In this document: positions 54,849-63,873 of the stretch, in pieces
Layout: each line of letters begins with the position of its first letter
Numbering within the stretch: the stretch's first letter is position 1
Source of the DNA: Holothuria scabra
Lineage: Eukaryota > Echinodermata > Holothuroidea > Aspidochirotida > Holothuriidae
Direction: 5' to 3'
DNA: 64,000 bases
Assembly: GCA_037179385.1 (NCBI GenBank)
Contig: CM074179.1
Span: 29,952,046-30,016,045, forward strand
Position numbers and translations under genes: made by a program
Notes under the pieces: model-generated
What the model was told of the DNA's origin: nothing
What the model saw: only the letters and a program-made list of their open reading frames with translations
Database searches by the model: none

Positions 54849-55385
54849 CAATGTCACTCTGTGAAATGATACCCATTATTCTACAAGGGGATGGCGTCAA
54901 GTTTTTTAAGTGAGAAACTCGACCAAGATCTTGTGGAGGAGTTCTTTGCCAAACAAACAGGAGCTGGCGGGAGCTTTCACAATCCGTCATTGGAGCAGTT
55001 TGGTCACTTCATGATGCAAAATTACATCGCAGGTAGCAGTGTGCTTTTTAAGTGCATCAAAACGGGCACTGAGAAACAAAGGGACAGGAACTCAAACCAG
55101 ACCGGACAAAAACACAAAGGCAAAGGCTATTTACAGAACCTTAACATTCACCAAGAAACAAAAATTTGTGTAGCTATATACAAAGCTATTTACATATTTA
55201 ATCACACATGGTTACAGGTTAACTACCACCCGCCCCGCCCTCACCGAAATAATTGGCCCCCACCGCAGGTAGCAGTTCAATGGCTTCACTTCGAGCAAAT
55301 GTTAGAGTGAGAGACGAGTCTACAATAAACACTGGGGAGAAGCCTTTGCCAAAGTCACCGAGGTCAAACACCAGACGGGACAGTT
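54849..55385 (+). pseudogene. P-element-like transposase C-terminal exon
   Basis: After an acceptor (tcttttaacag) the exon reads MSLCEMIPIILQGDG in one frame and MASSFLSEKLDQDLVEEFF, AKQTGAGGSFHNPSLEQFGH in the next. The block L-x-x-KLxQDxLExFFxxxRxxGGxxxNPxxxQF is a signature of P-element/THAP9 C-termini. After the 223-bp insertion is removed, NYIAGSS joins SMASLRANVRVRDESTINTG and KPLPKSPRSNTRRDSFF. The frame then enters the inverted tRNA-like unit at about 55354. Confidence 0.75.
55041..55263 (-). mobile_element. 223-bp retroposon tail inserted in P-element exon (13-bp TSD)
   Basis: Flanked by cgcaggtagcagt at 55028-55040 and 55264-55276. Read on the minus strand it ends tgtttttgtccggtctgg, cagtgcccgttttgatgc and acttaaaaagcac, the shared Tx1-type tail, preceded by tgtaaatag-rich UTR-like sequence. 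It interrupts the transposase codons without other change. Confidence 0.9.
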
Positions 55386-55659
55386 TTTTCATCGTTACGT
55401 CACTAGTAAGCTCCGCTCAGCTTATGTAAATACGGAAGTGTAGATGTGACGGTGCGACTTCTAAGTATAGAAACTGAAGAAATTGTTAGAAGCGGACAGA
55501 GTCCCATAATTTTCCCATGATTTTTTTTTTTTTTTTGTAATATTCGTCTAACATTGGCAGCCTTTGCCCTAGTAAGGAAGACGATATCACCAAATGATGA
55601 AAAACTGAGGTCCGAGCGGGGTTTGAATTTGAATTAAATTGACCAGTTCTTCCAGCAGA

Positions 55660-55730
55660 GTTCCGACAGCTCAGTTGGTAGAGCGTACTGGTAGAGCAGT
55701 AGGTCGTTGGTTCAAACCCAGCTCGGACCT
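55660..55730 (+). tRNA. tRNA-like pseudogene, array unit 1
   Basis: It folds as a cloverleaf: acceptor GTTCCGA/TCGGACC (6 of 7 pairs), D arm GCTC/GAGC, anticodon stem TACTG/CAGTA, T arm GTTGG/CCAGC with loop TTCAAAC. The anticodon loop is only six bases (GTAGAG) and position 8 is C, so a functional tRNA is unlikely. A and B box sequences are good Pol III promoter candidates. Confidence 0.6.
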
Positions 55731-55979
55731 CAGTTTTTCATCATTTGGTGATATCGTCTTTCTTACTAGGGCAAAGGTTGCCAATGTTAGACGAATATTA
55801 CAAAAAAAAAAAAAAAGAAAATTAAGCGACTCTGTCGGCTTCCAACAGTTTCTTCAGTTTCTATATTGAGACCCGCACCGTCACATCTACACTTCCGTAT
55901 TCACATAAGTTAGTGACGTAATGATGAAAAAACTGTCCCGTCTGGTATTTGAATTAAAATGACCAGTTCTTCCAGCAGA

Positions 55980-56050
55980 GTTCCGACAGCTCAGTTGGTA
56001 GAGCGTACTGGTAGAGCAGTAGGTCGTTGGTTCAAACCCACCTCGGACCA
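55980..56050 (+). tRNA. tRNA-like pseudogene, array unit 2
   Basis: Same fold as unit 1, with acctcggacc instead of agctcggacc at the 3' end. Six-base anticodon loop. Confidence 0.6.
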
Positions 56051-56297
56051 GTTTTTCATCATTTGGTGATATCGTCTTTCTTACTAGGGCAAAGGTTGCC
56101 AATGTTAGACGAATATTACAAAAAAAAAAAAAAAGAAAATTAAGCGACTCTGTCGGCTTCCAACAGTTTCTTCAGTTTCTATATTGAGACCCGCACCGTC
56201 ACATCTACACTTCCGTATTCACATAAGTTAGTGACGTAATGATGAAAAAACTGTCCCGTCTGGTATTTGAATTAAATTGACCAGTTCTTCCAGCAGA

Positions 56298-56368
56298 GTT
56301 CCGACAGCTCAGTTGGTAGAGCGTACTGGTAGAGCAGTAGGTCGTTGGTTCAAACCCAGCTCGGACCT
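56298..56368 (+). tRNA. tRNA-like pseudogene, array unit 3
   Basis: No visible difference from unit 1 across the cloverleaf, including the six-base anticodon loop. Confidence 0.6.
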
Positions 56369-56616
56369 CAGTTTTTCATCATTTGGTGATATCGTCTTTC
56401 TTACTAGGGCAAAGGTTGCCAATGTTAGACGAATATTACAAAAAAAAAAAAAAGAAAATTAAGCGACTCTGTCGGCTTCCAACAATTTCTTCAGTTTCTA
56501 TATTGAGACCCGCACCGTCACATCTACACTTCCGTATTCACATAAGTTAGTGACGTAATGATGAAAAAACTGTCCCGTCTGGTATTTGAATTAAATTGAC
56601 CAGTTCTTCCAGCAGA

Positions 56617-56687
56617 GTTCCGACAGCTCAGTTGGTAGAGCGTACTGGTAGAGCAGTAGGTCGTTGGTTCAAACCCAGCTCGGACCT
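56617..56687 (+). tRNA. tRNA-like pseudogene, array unit 4
   Basis: No visible difference from unit 1 across the cloverleaf; the flank reads ctcaatttttc. Confidence 0.6.
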
Positions 56688-56929
56688 CAATTTTTCATCA
56701 TTTGGTGATATCGTCTTTCTTACTAGGGCAAAGGTTGCCAATGTTAGACGAATATTACAAAAAAAAAAGAAAATTAAGCGACTGTCGGCTTCCAACAATT
56801 TCTTCAGTTTCTATATTGAGACCCGCACCGTCACATCTACACTTCCGTATTCACATAAGTTAGTGACGTAATGATGAAAAAACTGTCCCGTCTGGTATTT
56901 GAATTAAATTGACCAGTTCTTCCAGCAGA

Positions 56930-56992
56930 GCTAGTTGATAGAGCTTACTGCACGTTGAGCAGAAGGTCGTTGGTTCAAACCCAGCTCGGACT
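56930..56992 (+). tRNA. tRNA-like pseudogene, array unit 5 (5' part deleted)
   Basis: The acceptor 5' strand and most of the D arm are missing (gagctagttgatagagctta). The anticodon arm is the longer version ctgcacgttgagcag, as in units 6 and 7. The T arm is intact. Confidence 0.5.
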
Positions 56993-57257
56993 ACAGTTTT
57001 TCATCATTTGGTGATATCGTCTTTCTTACTAGGGCAAAGGTTGCAAATGTCAGACGAATATTACAAAAAATAAAAAAATTATGCGACTCTGTCCGCTTCC
57101 AACAATTTCTTCAATTTCTATATTGAGACCCGCACCGTCACATCTACACTCCCGTATTTACATAAGCTGGGCGGAGCTTACTAGTGACGTAATGATGAAA
57201 AACTGTATTTACATAAGCTGGGCGGAGCTTACTAGTGACGTAATGATGAAAAACTGT

Positions 57258-58807
57258 ATGAGAAAGTGGACCTGGTGGAAGCTAGGTTGAAGGACTTCGG
57301 CGAGCGCCACATTAGCCTGTTCGGAAAGGTGACAGTTATCAATCGTTTTATTTATCCCCTTTTGTGGTATCCAGGCACCGTTCTGGCTGCTCCAAAGGGT
57401 GTCCTGTTGCGTCTCGAGAGGGCTGTGTTTAGGTTTTTATGGTCAGGGAAGACGGAGCTCGTAAGAAGAGGGATGGTATATCAGGATGTTAGGCGTGGTG
57501 GGTTGGGCCTTGTGCATTTTCCTTCCAAACTCCGTTTTGTCCTGACCAAGTGTGTTTATAGTGCTGTAGACAGCAGAATGCCTTTTGCCTATTTTGTCCG
57601 TTATTGGGGGGGATTATCATTCCGTCGGTTCTTTCCCTCCCTGTTTAGTAACAGTGAACCCCACAGCTGGAGGCCCTCGGAAGCATACAGTCAAATGAGA
57701 GAAACGCTCCTCATTATATCTAGAGTTGGGGACGTTTCGCAGTTAAGTGCAAGAGACCTATACCAGGCTGTTTTTGAAGAATTGGTTGGCCAGGTCCAAT
57801 CCAATCACTATGCTTCAGGGTCGGAAGTGTGGCGTGTGGTCCACAGCAGATCATTAGATTACCGCAGGCGAGACCTGTTGTGGCGAATCGCACATGATGC
57901 GATTGTTACTAATCTCAAGCGTCTTCGGTGGCGTCTTGGAGATGGAATTTGCCCACGCACTGGATGCACAGGGTGGGAAAGTGTGTCACATGTGTTTTGG
58001 CAGTGTGAATTTGTGGCCCTCCTTTGGGAATGGTTCCAAGTCCTGACTGATCGCTTGACGAAGGGCAACACATGGGCGGTCGGCCGGGACTATGCTTTGT
58101 ATGGTCTTTCACCCCCGCCATGCAATACAAGTATTCAGGGCATATTTACCTTTGCTTCGGCCTCCATAAAGCTGGCCTTATGGAGAGACCGATGTAACGT
58201 TGTTTTGGGGGGGATAGGGAAGCCTGCGGACGTCGTCCTGGCATCGGTGAAGGCGGAGGTGAGGCTGAGGGTTGAGTCCGACTTCGTTCGTTTGCCAAGG
58301 TCGGCGTTCGGTAGGCGATGGGGTCCACTCGTTTCGGTGAGGGGGGCCGTGTGGTGGTCAATTTGTAATAGGGTGGGTATGTAAGGGGCTATGTAAATAT
58401 CTGTGTATATAATTTTCTGTACATAGTTTTCTAAGTATCTGTATATATAGCTTATTACTGTAATGAATATAATTTTCTGTTTGATTTAGCAGTCTGTAAA
58501 TAGTTTTGCGTTTATGTTTTTACCCGATCCGGTTTCAGTTTTTGTTTTTGTTTTGTATGTGCCGTTTCAATGCACTTAAAAAGCACACGTGTTTTCACGG
58601 AGCTCTCGTCGATCCGTGTGTATCTATGTGTATAATTTTCTGTACATAGTTTTGTAAATATCTGTATGTATAGCTTATTACTGTAATGAACATAATTTTC
58701 TGTTTGATTTAGCAGTCTGTAAATAGTTTTGCGTTTATGTTTTTGCCCGATCCGGTTTCAGTTTTTGTTTTTGTTTTGTATGTGCCGTTTCAATGCACTT
58801 AAAAAGC
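57258..58807 (+). mobile_element. Tx1-like LINE, 5'-truncated 1.55-kb copy with 15-bp TSD and doubled 3' tail
   Basis: Flanked by atgatgaaaaactgt (57243-57257 and 58808-58822). From gagaaagtggacctggtgg the insert follows the element at 35238-36581 with few changes. The 3' UTR tail occurs twice in tandem (about 58385-58588 and 58609-58807), both ending cacttaaaaagc. It was inserted into the tRNA-like array after that array had formed. Confidence 0.93.
57266..58384 (+). CDS. Tx1-like ORF2 C-terminal part, open
   Basis: 372 codons without a break, from LVEARLKDFGERHISLFGKV through NRFIYPLLWYPGTVLAAPKG, the region RRRDLLWRIAHDAIVTNLKR and zinc residues GICPRTGCTGWESVSHVFWQ-C. It preserves the seven-G run (57605-57612 region) that is six G in the copy at 35581, so the reading frame here is the original one. 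It lacks endonuclease and RT catalytic motifs because of 5' truncation, so it is not functional. It contains an extra VKAEVRLRVESD segment compared with the first copy. Confidence 0.85.
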   Translation: MDLVEARLKDFGERHISLFGKVTVINRFIYPLLWYPGTVLAAPKGVLLRLERAVFRFLWSGKTELVRRGMVYQDVRRGGLGLVHFPSKLRFVLTKCVYSAVDSRMPFAYFVRYWGGLSFRRFFPSLFSNSEPHSWRPSEAYSQMRETLLIISRVGDVSQLSARDLYQAVFEELVGQVQSNHYASGSEVWRVVHSRSLDYRRRDLLWRIAHDAIVTNLKRLRWRLGDGICPRTGCTGWESVSHVFWQCEFVALLWEWFQVLTDRLTKGNTWAVGRDYALYGLSPPPCNTSIQGIFTFASASIKLALWRDRCNVVLGGIGKPADVVLASVKAEVRLRVESDFVRLPRSAFGRRWGPLVSVRGAVWWSICNRVGM

Positions 58808-59003
58808 ATGATGAAAAACTGTCCCGTCTGGTATTTGAATTAAATTGACCAGTTCTTCCAGCAGAGTTCCAATAGTTCAGTTGGTAGAGCGTACTGCACG
58901 TTGAGCAGTAGGTCGTTGGTTCAAACCAACCTCAATTCGGTCCTCAGTTTTTCATCATTTGGTGATATCGTCTTTCTTACTAGGGCAAAGGTTGCAAATG
59001 TTA
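58808..59003 (+). repeat. tRNA-like array, unit 6 (left part)
   Basis: After the Tx1 TSD the unit continues ctgtcccgtctggtatttg and a tRNA-like head at 58866-58943. It stops at gcaaatgtta (59003), where the TTA-flanked element is inserted, and resumes ttagacgaatattac at 62312. Confidence 0.9.
58866..58943 (+). tRNA. tRNA-like pseudogene, array unit 6
   Basis: Anticodon arm ctgcacgttgagcag (six-pair stem with seven-base loop ACGTTGA). The acceptor region is degenerate (gttccaata / ctcaattcggtcc, with an insertion). B box ggttcaaacc. Confidence 0.5.
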
Positions 59004-62000
59004 AGCCCGGGTCAAACTTACGCGATTCAACTTGCGATTGAACTTTCAACCAAGTTGATACAAAAGTTGCGTAGTGGGACCGGGAATCAACTTTACAATC
59101 GATTCAACTCGGTCGAGTTGATTCATAGTTGCAGGAAATAGAACATGTTCTATTTTGCTGCAACTTCACAATCAACTTTCGAACTGCGCATGCGTTGAAC
59201 GGTGCTTTCCGCGAAATTTGACTGATCAAGCGAACACAAAGTTGGTAAATATGGCAGTAAAGACAGCCCATTAAGTTCGCATTTAGAGAAGGCGCATGTG
59301 CTTTAACAAGTTCTCTGGCAAACGGACTCGAAGGATTAACAGTTAGCAGACCTATTAAAGACAAGCTTTGGAAAATTTTGCCACGAAATTTGGTACAGCA
59401 GGTACAAATGCGATCGAAAGGTGAGTTCGAGCAGCGAGTGTACAGCCTAGCATACATACATAGTGTACACAATGATCAGTACAGCCTAGCTGTTGTAACG
59501 TTGTCGTTGTTTACAACATATCAAGCCAGCACTAGGCTATATCGCTACTGCACTTGGCCTTAACTCAGTCTAGTACAGGCGGGTGACTTTTGTGGTGCTT
59601 GGAAACGGGCTACTTAAACTTTCAATTACACGTTGTACCTTGTGAGTATGACCGATCTTGACATCAGAACACACATCTTATGTTACCAACGTCATAGTTT
59701 ACCTCAGGGTCTACAATCTTATGATGATATAGTAAACCTGACGATCGGCAGAACCTAAATCAGTCGTGGAATTTACCTAGCCTAGGCTAAGCTAGGTCTA
59801 GGCCTAGCACTCAGTCGTCCGTGCCTACGTTATGCTTATAAATATGGAGCGCGTGTAACGTTAATTCATGAAGGAGGACTGTAATTTACAGTACCACAAC
59901 GCCATTCTCCATAATCATTATGAAAATACGTCCTTCATATACGTCACCTTTTGAAGTCACACAAAACACTAGCGTCTTTAAGTGCATGAAAGCAAACATG
60001 ATGACACTAGTTAGCGTTCAATTCAGTTTCAGAATTTACTAGGCCTAGTTAGACGTGAGATAAGACTAGTAGTAGTACTAGCCAGACTACAGTAAATACT
60101 GTCGGCAAGAGGACGGTCTGGTCAAAACTAATTAGTATTCACAGAGAGACTACAATCCTGGACAAATTATCTGGGGCAAATTCAAACGCCAAACCGAAAG
60201 TAATGTTGTTTTTGAGGGTGAATAAAAGTTGCGAGAGGTTCAAAAGTGTCCCAATAATTTTGTCAACTGAATGTAGACCTATAGGGTGTGAATGTGATAA
60301 TCCAGAATTTAGATCACGATGATTTCTTTTTACAATTAGGGCGTTTTTACCCCAGTTTACCCTATTAGCCTAAGAATCGACCGCGGGTGCACCGGAATCG
60401 GCATTTTGTAATTTGGAAACTGAAACAGACAGGGCTTGAACATTTCCAATGCATATACTGTAAAAAAAAGAAATACGCTTAGGGCACTTTAAAATTATAT
60501 TTCTTCTTTTGTCTACACTGCAAAGAATTAGGTAGCTAATGGACCGTCTTTGAAGTGTAAATTTTTTAAGGACAATCAATGTACCCCTAGTCCTCAATCA
60601 GGCCCTACACACTACGCCCCATTAGCACTTTGCTTTCATTCGGAGCGTAGTCTATGGAGCGCATTAGCCAATAACAAGACACCGATTGAGGGCTAATGTA
60701 CCCCCAACCTTGTGCACCATTCTGTTGATCCGCCTATATCTGCACCATACTTGAACTTCGCAAAGAATTTTCCCTCAAGAAAATACTTTGTGGGAAGTTA
60801 AAGTTACCGGTAATGGGCGAATTTTCAAGTATTGGGGGACATGTCCCCTGGTCCGTTTCTTGAGAATCGGCGCTCACGATATTACCCAATTATGACAAAT
60901 ACGAAAAGGGACCGCGGAGATGAAGGGGGGGGGGGACTAGGGGGGCTTTAGCCCCCGCACGTTTTTGCTGTGAGTATTTTGGGCCGCCTGAAACTGCATT
61001 TTGGGTCGCCTTAAACTGCATTTATTTTATTGGCACTCTTTTGCTGTGGGTATTTTGGGCCTCCCGAAAGTGCATTTTGGGTCGCCTTAAACTGCATTTA
61101 TTTTATTGGACATATTGGGCCGCTTCGATGATTAGCCCCCGCACTTCAAAATTGGCTCCGCGGCCTCTGCGGCGAAGTACGATATGACGTGGGAGCCTGC
61201 ATTTTCTGTTAACCTGTTTCGTTTAAATTAACATCACACTTATTATGCCACTATTACTCATGAGATAGATTTTGCTTGATTCGTTACGGTAAAATTTGGG
61301 TTACAGTATAAACGCTCACTTCCGTCCTTGTAATCTGACATTGGAAAACAACGTCCAACAGTTTTGCAACGATCACCCAAATGTTCTGTTTACCATTTCG
61401 AAAAAATTTTGCGTACGTTAATGAACAGGGGTGAGAAAAATTGTTTGATTTTACCCAGTTTAAGCTGTGTCGAATATTTGTATAATCTTTTCTATTTTTC
61501 TTGAAGGATTAAATGTGACTATGAAGGATGACATTTTTTGTTGGGGGGGGGGGGCAAGTTTTGAAAGCACGATATTGGGATATTTTAGAAAATTGTGTTG
61601 CGCAACATTATAGATGACAAAGTACTGAGAGATAATTATTTTTATAAGCTTCTCACCTAATGTCTCACGAATATTTATTTCTTGATTTTTCATGATTAAA
61701 TCTGACCTTGACTGTGATGCTTTTCTATTCTTCTGGCAAGTTTTTGAGAAAAATTGGAAATTCAGCCATTTCGAGAACTTACCGTAGTAATTGTGAAGGA
61801 ATATGAAGTTAAGCTCAGTGATGATTGCTTTTCATAAGCTGTTGTATAATATACGTATAATTACACATGCCAAACTTTTTTAGACGCGAATTTTTCTAGA
61901 CACTTCCACAAAACTCATATTTTGTAAATATTGGGACTGGCCTTCCCTCTTAATTCCTACTCAACTCAGTCTGGCCGACAGGTCATGACAGGCATGTGTT

Positions 62001-62311
62001 CTATGATTTATCCGAGGTAGTTCTTCCAGACAGGTTTACTTCTATGATACGGTCCACACGCCTTCGTAGGCCTATAATCAAATCTCTCAGATTCCTTTCG
62101 TCAAATGACCAGGAGGGGGACAAATGCCTTCTTCCGGGAATCTTCACCATCACCTATATTATTATTCCAGTCGGGTGACCTCTCCATAGGCAACACAAAA
62201 TAATGTTGCACGAGAGTTGCGCGTGTGGGAACAGCACACAGTTGCGCTGAAAGTTGCTTGAAAAATCGCGCAACTTGTTGAAGGTTGAATCGCGTAAGTG
62301 GGACCCGGGCT
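59004..62311 (+). mobile_element. 3.3-kb TIR element with TTA TSD (PIF/Harbinger-like, non-autonomous)
   Basis: The element replaces nothing: unit 6 of the array reads aatgtta | insert | ttagacgaatattac, which implies duplication of TTA (59001-59003 and 62312-62314). The termini are AGCCCGGGTCAAACTTACGC and, inverted, AGCCCGGGTCCCACTTACGC, followed by gattcaac on both sides, then G-T-T-G-rich subterminal sequence. TTA duplications are typical of PIF/Harbinger. No transposase or MYB-like ORF is visible, so it is a non-autonomous derivative. Superfamily assignment is inference from the TSD. Confidence 0.85.
60963..61112 (+). repeat. Two tandem copies of a 76-bp unit inside the TTA element
   Basis: ttttgctgtg(a/g)gtattttggg ... 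gcattttgggtcgccttaaa ... catttattttattgg occurs at 60963-61038 and 61039-61112 with few changes. Confidence 0.85.
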
Positions 62312-62722
62312 TTAGACGAATATTACAAAAAAAAAAAATATGCGTTTCTTGTCCGCTTCCAACAATTTCTTCAGTTTCTATATTTAGAAGTCGCACTTCC
62401 GTATTTACATAAGTTAGTGACGTAATGATGAAAAAAACTGTCCCGTCTGGTATTTGAATTAAAATTGACCAGTTCTTCAAGCAGAGTTCCGATAGCTCAG
62501 TTGCTCAGTTGGGTGAGCGTACTGCACGTTGAGCAGTCGGTCGTTAGTTCAAACCAACCTCATTTCGGACCTGTTTTTCATCATTTGGTGATATCGTCTT
62601 TCTTACTAGGGCAAAGGTGTCAATGTTAGACGAATATTACAAAAAAAAATATGCGACTCTGTCCGCTTCCAACAATTTCTTCAGTTTCTATATTTAGAAG
62701 TCACATCTACACTTCCGTATTT
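62312..62722 (+). repeat. tRNA-like array, units 6 (right part) and 7
   Basis: Continues unit 6 from ttagacgaatattac, then unit 7 with gatgaaaaaaactgtcccg, a tRNA-like head at 62486-62571, tttttcatcatttggtgat, and ends cacatctacacttccgtatt at 62722, where the minus-strand SINE begins. Confidence 0.88.
62486..62571 (+). tRNA. tRNA-like pseudogene, array unit 7
   Basis: gttccgatagctcagttgct with a duplicated cagttg in the D loop, anticodon arm ctgcacgttgagcag, B-box-like gttagttcaaacc. Degenerate acceptor end. Confidence 0.5.
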
Positions 62723-62724
62723 GG

Positions 62725-63030
62725 GTTTCATAATGATAATGATAATAATACCTCAGATTTATATGGTGCACATGTCGTTCACCATCTGTTCATTCAAAAA
62801 CTCCCTCTTGGGCCCCTGGGGACTATACAAACCTGACTGCCATTTCAGGGCTTACGATTTTAACACTCGACATGTGTTATTAAACTGCTCCTATCTCTTA
62901 TGCTGAGCACCAAGCAAGAAGGCAACAGGTTCCCTTTTTCAAGTCTTTGCGATGACTCGACCAGGATTTGAACTCAGACTCCCAACTGAGAGGCGGATGC
63001 TGTAACCACTTGGCCAACCTGTCGGTTATA
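62725..63030 (-). mobile_element. tRNA-derived SINE (minus orientation) with ATT-type tail
   Basis: The head on the minus strand reads ttggccaagtggttacagc (A box) and gagttcaaatcctggtcg (B box). The ~200-bp body includes acatgtcgagtgttaaaatc and gcaccatataaatctgagg, followed by a tail of tattattatcattatcatta. Head, body and ATT tail are all present, so this is nearly complete. It abuts the end of unit 7. Confidence 0.85.
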
Positions 63031-63597
63031 TCACCACAAGCATTATTGTACTCGTTAGTATTCCCTTAAGTAATCGCAAAAGCCATCTCTTTAGGGAAGT
63101 AGTTTGGATTTTGTTGTTTTATGTACTTGCATGAAAGACTCATCGAATGTAAGAGAGTGGAGACTGGTTCAACTATTTTATGTATGATGACGATGGTTGC
63201 ACCATTGAGTATTCAGGCAATATGCAAGTTGTAAATGACATACTGCTTAGTTGAATAGATGGACTGGTACAATATGAAGTAGTGTCTTCAAATTTTCAGG
63301 GCTATACAAAATAGTTTCGAGAATACTGTGGACCAATTTAACCCAAGTCAATAGTTTTTAGTGCTCCGCTGCATTGCCCATGCCCCTTGGCACAAAAATA
63401 GAGTAAGAGAGATTCCATTCGTCCTCATTTTAATTTTACAATAGCTTGCATTCTACTGTGCTCCAGGACAAACAAAAAAGTGGTGGGAGATCAGTGAAAG
63501 AAGAAAGAGAAGGAAACATAACTTTTGGTCTAAGCCTCCTACCACTCTGTGCTGATATTAAAGCCAAGAGGGCATGGCTAATCATGGTTTATTTTAC

Positions 63598-63629
63598 CAC
63601 AGAGAGTTGCGAGTCATCGCAACTCTGTG
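63598..63629. repeat. Hairpin, agttgcga/tcgcaact type
   Basis: cacagagagttgcga pairs with tcgcaactctgtg around a four-base loop, with a two-base bulge. Confidence 0.7.
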
Positions 63630-63840
63630 CTTACACCAGTGGATTGTATACGCATTTATTAAGTTGCCTTTGTTTGGCAAAGACACATGCCTTCTACCTC
63701 TACTTTCAGAAGTTTAGGCCATAATTGTGCCATTGCTTTTCAACTTTGAGTCCGTCATAAGTACGTACAAAAAGTTGTGGGGTACAGTGGTACTTAATCT
63801 GAATTTTTATGGATTTTTGAGATGGTGGTATTAAGTTTAT

Positions 63841-63873
63841 CCAGGGAGTTGAGGGTTCCTCGCAACTCCCTGG
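63841..63873. repeat. Hairpin, ccagggagttg/caactccctgg
   Basis: Perfect 11-bp stem around an 11-base loop. Its right arm, extended inward, is the exact inverse of ccagggagttgcgaggaa at 46119-46136. Confidence 0.75.

Larger units (their letters stand above)
49257..55385 (+). mobile_element. P-element-like DNA transposon relic with RAG1-NTD-like zinc domain
   Basis: A plus-strand chain of exons encodes, in order, a Cys-rich N-terminal domain resembling the RAG1 N-terminal zinc region, a CxxC-basic linker, and a P-element/THAP9-type transposase core and C-terminus. Introns have consensus GT/AG ends. Stops and frameshifts in the first exon show that the copy is dead. One intron holds a hAT element (53308-54256) and the last exon holds a 223-bp retroposon (55041-55263). 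Beyond 55385 the frame meets the tRNA-like inverted array. Terminal repeats were not identified. Confidence 0.75.
55354..57257 (+). repeat. Inverted plus tandem array of ~319-bp tRNA-like units (main block)
   Basis: An inverted unit (55354-55625) faces five direct units with periods 320, 318, 319 and ~313 bp. Each unit carries a tRNA-like head, cagtttttcatcatttggtg, a run ttagacgaatattac(a)n, ccaacagtttcttcagtttc, cacatctacacttccgtat and gatgaaaaaactgtcccg. The inverted unit starts inside the tRNA 3' half (ttcaaaccccgctcgg when reversed). At the right end a 52-bp phrase ending in gacgtaatgatgaaaaactg is doubled just before the Tx1 insertion. Two more units continue at 58808 and 62440. Confidence 0.9.

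Noticed and set aside
55660..56687. Units 1-4 as functional tRNA genes
   Set aside because: The cloverleaf is good, but the anticodon loop has six bases, position 8 is C and one acceptor pair is mismatched. Units also lie in a repeat array. They are better called tRNA-like pseudogenes.
55639..56871. Repeated ~61-90 codon ORFs (MTSSSSRVPTAQLVERTGRA-type)
   Set aside because: They read straight through the tRNA-like pseudogenes in each array unit and are by-products of the repeat.
46119..63873. Inverted 18-bp arms as TIRs of one giant element
   Set aside because: Bases outside the arms do not match as a TSD, and several half-arms occur elsewhere; listed only as a hairpin family.
49151..63873. 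ccagggagttgc arms as P-element termini
   Set aside because: Position is attractive, but the flanking eight bases (catgtgct-type and tttatcat) are not duplicated.
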